Source: Aricia agestis (lineage: Eukaryota > Arthropoda > Insecta > Lepidoptera > Lycaenidae). Taken from it: DNA of 64,000 nt. Shown piece by piece: positions 56,308 to 64,000 of this stretch. The notes under the pieces are model-generated. The model worked only from the letters and a program-made list of their open reading frames with translations, was not told the DNA's origin and ran no database searches. Each line of letters starts with the position of its first letter. Within the stretch, counting starts at the first letter, position 1. Both the position numbers and the translations under genes were made by a program. Location of the stretch: the NCBI RefSeq assembly GCF_905147365.1, contig NC_056419.1, positions 4,223,501 to 4,287,500 of the forward strand. The letters run 5' to 3'.

Positions 56308-56610
56308 TCTATAATATAAAAATGAGTCGCTGAATGTGTTGCTAAGCGCCAAACTCGAGAACGGTTGGACCGATTTCGCTAATTCTTTTTTTTAAATATT
56401 CCTTGAAGTACGACGATGGAGGAGAAAAATTCTAAAAAAAAAATTAAATTTCCTGAAAATGTCTAAAAACAACACTTTTCTATACTCCCATACAAAAGAT
56501 TTGTGATAATACTTAAAAGTCAATTTGAACTTTAATACCATACGATAAGGTTTGTGTTAGTGGAGAGGTTCCGGGAAGGCAAAACAATTGAGTGACGTTA
56601 GTATCGTATA
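56308..56610 (+). mobile_element. Helitron-like element, family H4, partial
   Basis: A|TCTATAATATAAAAATGAGT, CGCTGAATGTGTTGCTAAGC, GAACGGTTGGACCGATTTCG and GAAGTACGACGATGGAGG. The 3' end was not recognised. It lies directly upstream of another Helitron-like element in the same orientation. Confidence 0.5.
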
Positions 56611-56620
56611 AATATTAATG

Positions 56621-57001
56621 TCAATATTTATATAAAAATGAATCCATTTTCGCGTGTTCACGACATTACGCGTAAACGGCTGGACCGATTTTGCTGAAAT
56701 TTGGCATAGAGATACTATGAGTCCCGAAGACGAACATAGGATACGTTTTGTCCCGGAAGAATGTAAGGTTACTGCACAATATACTTTTATGATTTGCGCG
56801 TGAACTATTCAATTGATTTTGATGAATTTCGGTATTGAGATACTTTGATTCTCGGGAAAGGACAAGAGTTACTTTTTGTCCCGGAAAATGTACGGCTCCC
56901 GCACAATAAACTTTTATGATTTTCGCTTAAACTATCAATCTATTTTGATGAAATGGGCGAAATAATTTATATGGCAAAACAACGTTTGCCGAGACAGCTA
57001 G
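56621..57001 (+). mobile_element. Helitron-like element, family H4, with internal tandem duplication
   Basis: ATATAAAAATGAATCCATTT start. The core TTGCTGAAATTTGGCATAGA to CGCGTGAACTA is followed by a second, diverged unit of about 126 bp (TGATGAATTTCGGTATTGAG to GCTTAAACTA) and the start of a third. Ends ACGTTTGCCGAGACAGCTAG|T, the expected CTAG-T end with a short CAAACG/CGTTTG-like hairpin. Non-coding. Confidence 0.6.
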
Positions 57002-57956
57002 TTCTTAATAATTATGTACCTGATGTTAGTCAACCAAGTTTTGTTGATTACAGAACCCTAAAACGGAACCCTAACCAGCTGATTTTTTGTATATTGGTAG
57101 GTTAATAGTTATATAATTCAAGAGTAAAATTGTCCTACAAATAGATCAATCCATATTTTAGGACCATCAAATCAAAATATGAAATCCTTTCTATCTCTGT
57201 TAGCTACAACTTTCAAAATTTTTCGCAGATAAAAAAGTTGTTCGTCTTATCAAAATGAAGCTACTCACAAAAAATTTGCTTGTTAGTAATAAAAAAAAAT
57301 TGTTCTAGGGCTGCCGTACTATAATAGGTACCTACAGCTTTTTCCTTAAATCAAGCAAATCATTTTCGTTAATACTTTCAATTGATATTCAAGAATGTAT
57401 AGTAGTTATTATCATGTGTTATCCAAATATCATATTTTCGATGATGTCGTTATATAAATCATCATAAAAGTCAATAGGAACATCTACATTAGTTGTCTAA
57501 CATGACTTTGTTATAGTAAAACCACCCGGCGTTAAATGAGCCTGACGCTATGGGGGATGGTTCTGCCCATAATAAACAGCGTGTGATCAAAATATTATCA
57601 CAAGGTGGATAAAATTAATTTGATCACTTGAAAAAAGTTTACTCAATCCAAGGGTGTTCCTTTTTGAAGTATGTTTTTATATCCTAATGTGGCATTTGGA
57701 AAAAGCAATTACGGATTTGAATCTAATTTGCTTGGAGTCTTTATTTAAATATTGAAAAAGGATTATAAAACCATTTGTAAGTGATTTGGTTTAGTGTGGG
57801 TGCAGGATTTAGTTGAGCTCGTTATCTGAATCTTCTTATAATATTTTAAACTAAATTAAAAATTTTGATTGAAGCAATCTTAAACGTAAATAGTACTTAC
57901 CTCTATTTTAGGTATCTGAAAAATACTTTTTGTTATGTTTCAAAATTACTATTTAT
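57002..57956. other. No gene seen
   Basis: AT-rich; no supported features. Confidence 0.5.
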
Positions 57957-58093
57957 ATATTTATTTTTAACTTTAATACAAAAATTAAAGAATTAAATCC
58001 GACCAAAGTTAATCTCTTAGTTTAAGACCAATAAATATTTATGTATTTATGTTTAACTTTAGTACAAAAATTCAAAAATTAAATCCGACCAAA
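57957..58093 (+). repeat. Local ~50-bp direct duplication
   Basis: TTTAACTTTAATACAAAAAT near 57965 and TTTAACTTTAGTACAAAAAT near 58051 each continue to AATTAAATCCGACCAAA. The copies differ at a few bases and are about 85 bp apart. Probably replication slippage. Confidence 0.75.
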
Positions 58094-59407
58094 CAAGACC
58101 AAGAATTTTGGTCACATTTCGATCACCAAAGGTCATTCATACTCTTCATAACGTACATTAACCTACGGTCCAAAATAAAATTGTATACAGATAATAAAAC
58201 GTTTAGAAATATTGAAGAGTACTATCAACAAAGATTACAAAATGTAGAATTCCTTTAATCTTATAGAGTTATTTGTACAATCGTTTTATTCAGAACCCCC
58301 GTCGACTACAAAGGTACCTACTGACATAATAAAGAAGTTAAAATCATTTATATTATGGTAATATTAAGGGTCCTTCAACTTTATATTACTTAGTCCTTAT
58401 TACATATTTTATATTATAATTCCTAAATTGATTTTCTTAATTCCCCCTTACGAATACGGTCAATTAGATACGCTATTGTAGTTCCAAACTCCTTTTTTTT
58501 AATCATTAAATTATTTTATATCATTATAGTAAATTCGTGGGTAAAGTCCTAGGTAATTTGACTAAATGTCAGGTATAAGAATTCGGTATACAATTGACTC
58601 TTGACAAACATGAGTAACATAACCTTTGAATTGGTTTATTGCAAAAATATGTGATAGTCATATCATACTTATCTAGATGTAATAAATTATGAAGGTCAGG
58701 ACTGTGCAGATACTGTCACGAAATTACTTTTAATAATTGATTTTTAGCAATTATTATATTGAAAAGATAAGAAAGAAATAAAGAAATTGGGTTTTGTTTT
58801 AAATAAATATCAGAATGTGTAAAAAATAACAGAGGTAATGAAAATTATCTCTGTTATTTAAATGTAAAAAATATGAGATTATGATGATAATTTATACCAG
58901 AGCTTAGAAAAAGATAGATCCTAGCCTGACCAAACAAGATGATGATTCTAAGCAAAGTGTTGACTGATGAAGCAAACAAATCAAACTTGACTCTCGAAAT
59001 CTCCTAAACTTTGTCAAACAGCACAGGCATTCCAAGTTTTATAAGTATGCGAAAGTTTAAAACATATTGTTTAAACTCGAGTTCAATTAACCCAGTTCGC
59101 TTCGTCAATACTGCGATTTGGAAACTTTTAATTAAGATCGGATCTCGTTTGTACAAATGCGACAGTCGTGCCGATCCGCCGAACACGATTTTATCAATCA
59201 GTCACTTACCGAACGGTAATCCTACGAGTAGCGTAAAGGGATTTCATTAGCACGATTTAAGTATTGAAATTATAATTCCTGGTTGCTTTAAGTGACAAAT
59301 AATGTCATGCTCATTTTTATTTATAAAACTTAGTTCGTTGAAAATGTTAAATAATAATAAAGATCAGAAAATGAAAGAAACTTCCGTACTTATAATTTAG
59401 TTATTAA
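58094..59407. other. No gene seen; one hairpin
   Basis: AT-rich. At about 58825-58860 AAATAACAGAGGTAAT pairs with its inverse with one mismatch across a GAAA loop. A 79-codon plus frame at 59011-59250 is unsupported. Confidence 0.5.
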
Positions 59408-59880
59408 GAGGATTCCACACCGCCCTTTTTTCCATACAAACGTTGTCCCCTGTTTCCTCCCTGGATAATGCTAGTAGAGTTATAATTTTTTTCCTTATTT
59501 TCTACGGCCACTAATACAATGTCCCTATGTTTTCTTTTTTTTCATAATTTAATTATTAAATAAGATATGAACGTTCAAAAACCCAAAAAAATGGCCAGAT
59601 TTTCCACTGTGTTCAAACGTCCAGAAAACAGATTTGGCTAGATTATACAAAAAAAGCAAAACATAGGAACACAGCTCAAGCCTTTTTTTAATCTTTAATG
59701 AAAAAAGTACTTAAATCGGTTAAGTTTTGGAGAAGGAATCAGGGGACAACGAATCGTTGATTTTCTGGATTTTCTGCAGTTGTCTCTATCGCGTTCTGCG
59801 GAATAGGCTTGAGGTAAGGGAGACAGCTATAGATATTACACGTACTTTTTTTTCATTTCTCTAGCCCCTGTTGTATCCTC
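59408..59880 (-). mobile_element. MITE with TTAA target duplication (473 bp)
   Basis: Ends GAGGATTCCACACCGCCC and (rc of right end) GAGGATACAACAGGGGC: a short imperfect TIR with GAGGAT identical. TTAA stands immediately outside both ends (59404-59407 and 59881-59884). TTAA is the established target of piggyBac-type transposases, though the GAGGAT ends are not the usual CCC-type piggyBac termini. A related copy is at 44336-44766 in opposite orientation. Internal imperfect repeats CCTATGTTTT/AAACATAGG are present. Non-coding. Confidence 0.75.
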
Positions 59881-59884
59881 TTAA

Positions 59885-60409
59885 TATGTTGTAATTGTGT
59901 CTAACAACTTATCGCAAATTTTCACCTTTTAAGTAATAGTTTTAACTACGAAACCATAAGTTATATTGCTCTGAATACCTGTTAGTTTTGAGGTACAAAA
60001 ACAATTTCCAACTAAATCGCAAGCCTATCATCTGGACACAATTTACAGTGATTCCCCTAAGAGCCGCTGTAAAACGCTGATAGAAAGATTCGTGACTGTA
60101 GAATCACAAACGGTAGTCGTAGACGGAAATGAAATCCAATTTACTTCATTTACTCGCAGTAAAGTTCGCATCTAACTCTCGAATTGAACGTATTACTGTA
60201 AAACGAAGTTCCAACTGATAGGTTCCCTGATAATAGTTTTGCTTACTTTACAGTTTACACAATATTTTAATAAAGTCTGATTAAACATGAATTTTGTGAT
60301 AATAAGGTACTTAAGTATATTTAATTATTTACCTTTAATAGATACATCGAAGTACCTCATACTTTTCTTCTAATCTTATACATATATTTTTTCTAATCAT
60401 GTTTTAGCT
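59885..60409. other. No gene seen
   Basis: AT-rich sequence before the RTE fragment; the upstream endonuclease half of the LINE is not found here. Confidence 0.55.
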
Positions 60410-62580
60410 TTAGGTTTGACTGATAATACTCAATTAAGCAAATGTAGCGCTATTTCAGATCGCACGCGAGCACTAATGGAGCGTAGAAGAATCCTACAAA
60501 AAACTAAACCAAAAACAAGGTCGATTAAGAACGAGCTAAAGGCCCTCTACAAGCTCATAAGTAAATATATTCAATATGACTATAAAGAACATCGGAAAAT
60601 AATTATAGAGAGACACCTAAACTCTACGCGCAGCCTAAAACGAGCTTTCAATGAACTTAGAACTCACAGGACTTGGATCGAGGGTCTCAGTAACTCGGAT
60701 AAAATATCTTATAACAGAAAAGACATATTACAAATAGCAACAAACTTTTACAGAGCTTTGTATGATTCCCAAGAACCTTACAACAATCCTCGATCTGAAC
60801 TTAAAGTTACGGTCAACGACCAAGAAATAAATCCGATTGAAGAAAACGAAATTTTAAATCAAATCAAAAAACTTAAACCAGAGAAAATCCAGGGCCCGAC
60901 AAAATTTCAAATGCAGCTATAAAATCTGCTAGTACTTTGCTGGCCGCTCCCCTAACGATCCTCTTCAATAAGATACTAGAGACCGAAAAAACACCTGAGC
61001 AATGGTCAGAATCGCACATAATATTGCTCTACAAAAAAGGCGATCCCAGCGATATAAGTAACTATCGACCCATTAGCCTTTTGCCAACACTATACAAACT
61101 GTTCTCGTCGATCATAGAAAAAAGGATAACTACATCTCTTGACCCTCACCAGCCTATTGAACAAGCGGGATTTCGACGAGGCTACTCTACAGTGGACCAT
61201 ATTTATTCATTAGAAATCATCTTCGAGAAGTACCAAGAATTTCAAAGACCACTCTATGCCGCCTTCATAGACTACCAAAAAGCGTTCGATACTGTACTGC
61301 ACCAATCAATATGGGAAGCCCTAGAAACACAAAATGTAGAGACTAAATACATCAGGGTACTAAAATACTTGTATCAAAACAATATTAGTAGAGCCAGACT
61401 GGAAACTACAGGACCTCCATTTCCTATCAAAAGAGGTGTGAGACAGGGGGACCCGCTCTCCCCGAGAATATTTATAGCTGTACTAGAATGTATAATAAGA
61501 AAAGCTAATTGGAGCAAAACCGGACTGAATATCAACGGAAAATATATCAGCCACCTAAGATTTGCAGACGATCTAGTCCTACTGTCTGAAGACAGCAAAG
61601 AGCTGGAACATATGATAACTGAACTACTGACACTAAGTAGACAGTCAGGACTAGATATCAACTTTAATAAAACCAAAGTGATGACTAATGCAGCCGAAAA
61701 TGAAATTAAGATCGATAATAAAATTGTAGAGTATGTCGACTCATATATATATCTCGGGAAACAAATTTCCTTGACACAAAACCACAATGAATTAGAAATA
61801 GATAGACGAGTAACAGGCACTTGGAAGAAGTATTGGGGACTCAAGGAAATTTTTAAAAGCAGTATGCCAGTGAAAGTAAAGAAAAATGTCATGGATAGCT
61901 GTATCTTACCATCGCTCACTTACGCCTGTCAAACATGGAAATTTACAAATCGAGTTAAGAACAAAATAACGACTTGCCAGAGGAGCATGGAGCGCAGCAT
62001 GCTGAACATAAGAAGAGTACAAAGAATACGTCACTCCAAAATACGAGAGATATCACGGGTAACAGATGCACTATCTTATTCAAAGAAATTGAAGTGGCGC
62101 TGGGCAGGCCACGTGGCGAGAATGAGCGACGACAGATGGACAATTCGACTAACTTCATGGACAGGTCCCAAAGGCATCAGAAAAAGAGGTAGACCTAGAG
62201 CAAGGTGGGCAGATGAGATCATAGAAACCGCTGGTAGTTCATGGATGACAAAAGCTACAGATAGAGATTATTGGACATCTCTCGAGGAGGCCTTCACCCT
62301 CAAATAAGAGGGGTTCACGTAGAAAAACTTGTAAAATAATTGACAATCAATATAATAAAAAATATTGTACTTGTAGCAAAATCCTTATGTTAATATATTT
62401 TAATTTAATTAATTTTTATACTTACCAATCAATTTTGCATGAATGTCAATTGTAATTATTCTGATAAATATATTATTAATCAATGTATAACAATTTCAAT
62501 ATTATCTATTCTGGAACTTTAAATCATGTAAACTGTAGACAAACGTGAAATAAAAGGCTTTTTTTTTTTTTATTTATTTA
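60410..62580 (+). mobile_element. RTE-type LINE, 5'-truncated
   Basis: Consists of the endonuclease-RT linker, the RT domain, the C-terminal domain and a short 3' UTR ending GAAATAAAAGGCTTTTTTTT followed by TTTA/ATTT repeats. The apurinic-like endonuclease is absent, as expected from 5' truncation during target-primed reverse transcription. RTE-clade assignment rests on the RT motifs and on the characteristic C-terminus (GHVARM, RGRPRARWADEI, W at the end). No clear TSD identified. Confidence 0.82.
60416..62307 (+). pseudogene. RTE-type reverse transcriptase with one frameshift
   Basis: Copies LINE RNA into DNA at the target site. The first part (60416 to about 60890) encodes the linker, including GLSNSDKISYNRKDILQIAT. 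One-base indel near 60887 (before GGGCCCGAC, Gly-Pro-Asp) shifts the frame, after which the frame runs unbroken to TAA 62305-62307. Numbered from the TTG at 60937 (456 residues): NYRPISLLP 42-50, GFRRGYSTVDH 78-88, motif A AAFIDYQKAFD with D112, motif B RGVRQGDPLSP 166-176, motif C FADD 209-212 (codons 61561-61572), and the C-terminal WAGHVARM and KRGRPRARWADEI region. All catalytic aspartates are present. No start codon or promoter belongs to this fragment; TTG is only the frame limit. Young by appearance, but inactive as a LINE. Confidence 0.85.
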
Positions 62581-64000
62581 TTTTATTTATTTAAAAAATT
62601 GTAACTGTACCTACTTGAACGTACTTATGTACACAGAGAGATAATAATAATCAATAAACCGATTTATTTCTTTTTGAACACTTCTAACAAAATAGGGATT
62701 ATTAAAATCCTGTAGACGTCTCAAATAAATTACTATAAATAGGCTACTCCTTGAGACGTGATCGGATGAATTTATTATACAAACGAACAAAAGATTAAGC
62801 TCATATTAAATACATAACGCTGAAGTTCAAAAGGTGGCCATACAAGGTATTACAGATCAGGGAATGAAATCGTTTTTTGAATTTGTTGATGCTACAGTCA
62901 CGTCCGAAGGATTTGAAGAACAGTTGAAAGCATTAGGTTGATCGTTAAAGTTTGGATGAGTGACATCTTTATGAAAACAAACAGCGTCCTCATCTTATTT
63001 TACTTTGCCAAGCAAATGTAGACTTTATAGAAAAGAAACAAAGATCAATTGAAATAAAACAATTCGTACATCAAAGTTTGTTTTCGTTAGCTGTAGTCTT
63101 TTTGGGTCATCACTTGCGACTGATGCGTTTTGAGAAATGAATTAATTTAAGGATTAAAACGAATTGGAACATGTTAAGATGGTATTTATTTGAAGTTCTA
63201 AATATACATTTATGAGATGTTAACAATGATATCCCTCGACGAATACAACTGCTCATAAAAATAACGGCTGTGACGATTCATTCAAAAGAACCTCGTTAAA
63301 TATTGTAACGCCGACGATTGATTGATCATAATTATTATATTTTTTAACGATTCGTTACGATTTTAGCTAAGTTAAAAATTACATAACAAACAAAGCTGTA
63401 TAAAAAATATTAAAACATCTTAGGGTCCCTGGACTCACTTTGAAATCACATTGACCCCTATGATTCTACATACTACGCCGTCGCCGCAAACAGGATAATA
63501 AATTGAAACATCCACGGCTAGAAAACAAAAAAAGTACTTCGTTTTTTCTAAGGATGCGTTTGTTTAAGTTTATATTTTATTGATATAGCATGTTGAAGAT
63601 TAAGCTATAAAGTCGGGTCCGACGCTGCGCCCTGCGGGACCCCGGACGGCCTGAGCAACATTTTACAGCCATTATCACTCCCCTACTGCGCACACGCACT
63701 GTATTTGTTTTAGCGTAGGCTTGTACTTTATTAAATTACTGCACGTCAGGACGGATTATAAGTTGCCTGAGATCACAAAAAGGAATTCCATACTTTCTTT
63801 TGAGTCATATTTAATTTTACGTAAATTCTCCTCAGCCAACGTTATTACTTAAAATTTTATAATAGTTAATATGTAATTTATATTGGCAGAAAGATTAAAG
63901 ACCTGTCCACATGCCCACATTACGATGTCGTCAGCGTGGAACGGTGCGGTAATGTGGCACGGTACGTTGTCGTGACGTGAAAATTTACGTCAACGTAACG
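62581..64000. other. No gene seen; one GC-rich spot
   Basis: AT-rich. On the minus strand at about 63612-63660 a GC-rich patch reads SGVPQGAASDPTL between stops, which recalls motif B of jockey/R1-type RTs (GVPQGS-LGP), but it is too short to call a gene. The last ~80 bases are CG-rich (ACGTCAACGTAACG and related short repeats) and run off the window. Confidence 0.45.

Noticed and set aside
61374..61919. 181-codon minus-strand open frame
   Set aside because: Antisense to the RT domain with low-complexity Ser/Leu/Ile content.

Overview
The window looks like a piece of a lepidopteran (moth or butterfly) nuclear genome: AT-rich, with no bacterial-style gene packing, no convincing host protein-coding gene, and dense in dispersed repeats of types I know from Lepidoptera. 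These are a short SINE-like family with a purine-rich tract, Helitron-like non-autonomous elements ending in a GC hairpin plus CTAG, TIR elements, a tRNA-headed SINE, an R1-clade gag remnant and an RTE-type reverse transcriptase. Species assignment and family names are from memory and unverified. Repeat pairings come from comparing copies inside this window.

Layout. 1-13 kb: mostly unannotated AT-rich DNA with a TIR element (2.1-2.5 kb), a SINE 3' fragment (3.1 kb), an unrecognised open frame (7.9-8.2 kb, minus), two adjacent perfect hairpins (9.2 kb), a hairpin element (10.4 kb), a foldback copy (11.1 kb) and a GTCC/GTCT-bearing repeat (12 kb). 13.06-15.09 kb: a GC-rich, internally deleted R1-clade retroelement with only gag (ORF1) sequence and a 3' tail, bounded by a perfect target-site duplication. 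15.4 kb: a 70-bp sequence, 69/70 identical to one at 0.93 kb. 15.6-32 kb: Helitron-like pieces, full-length SINE-like copies (16.1, 19.1, 26.4, 27.7, 31.5 kb), TIR elements and a striking 472-bp palindrome built around two tandem units (20.9-21.4 kb). 32.8-36.6 kb: several MITEs, a long composite repeat containing a LINE 3' end and a tiny hairpin insertion, and a tRNA-derived SINE with a 9-bp TSD. 37.2-41.3 kb: a dense nest of SINE-like and Helitron-like copies. 44-57 kb: more Helitron-like elements (one over 1 kb, inverted relative to the copy at 37.5 kb), MITEs, a foldback element and a CpG-rich patch. 59.4-59.9 kb: a MITE flanked by TTAA. 60.4-62.6 kb: a 5'-truncated RTE-type LINE with all catalytic RT motifs and one frameshift. 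The rest is unassigned.

How parts relate: no operon or pathway is present. Most elements have no coding capacity and must have been moved by enzymes encoded elsewhere. The RTE fragment could still encode an RT domain but lacks its endonuclease. The most unusual items are the gag-only R1 derivative with clean insertion hallmarks, the composite palindrome at 21 kb, the near-identical 70-bp pair, and a series of short perfect hairpins, one of which is flanked by a 9-bp direct repeat.
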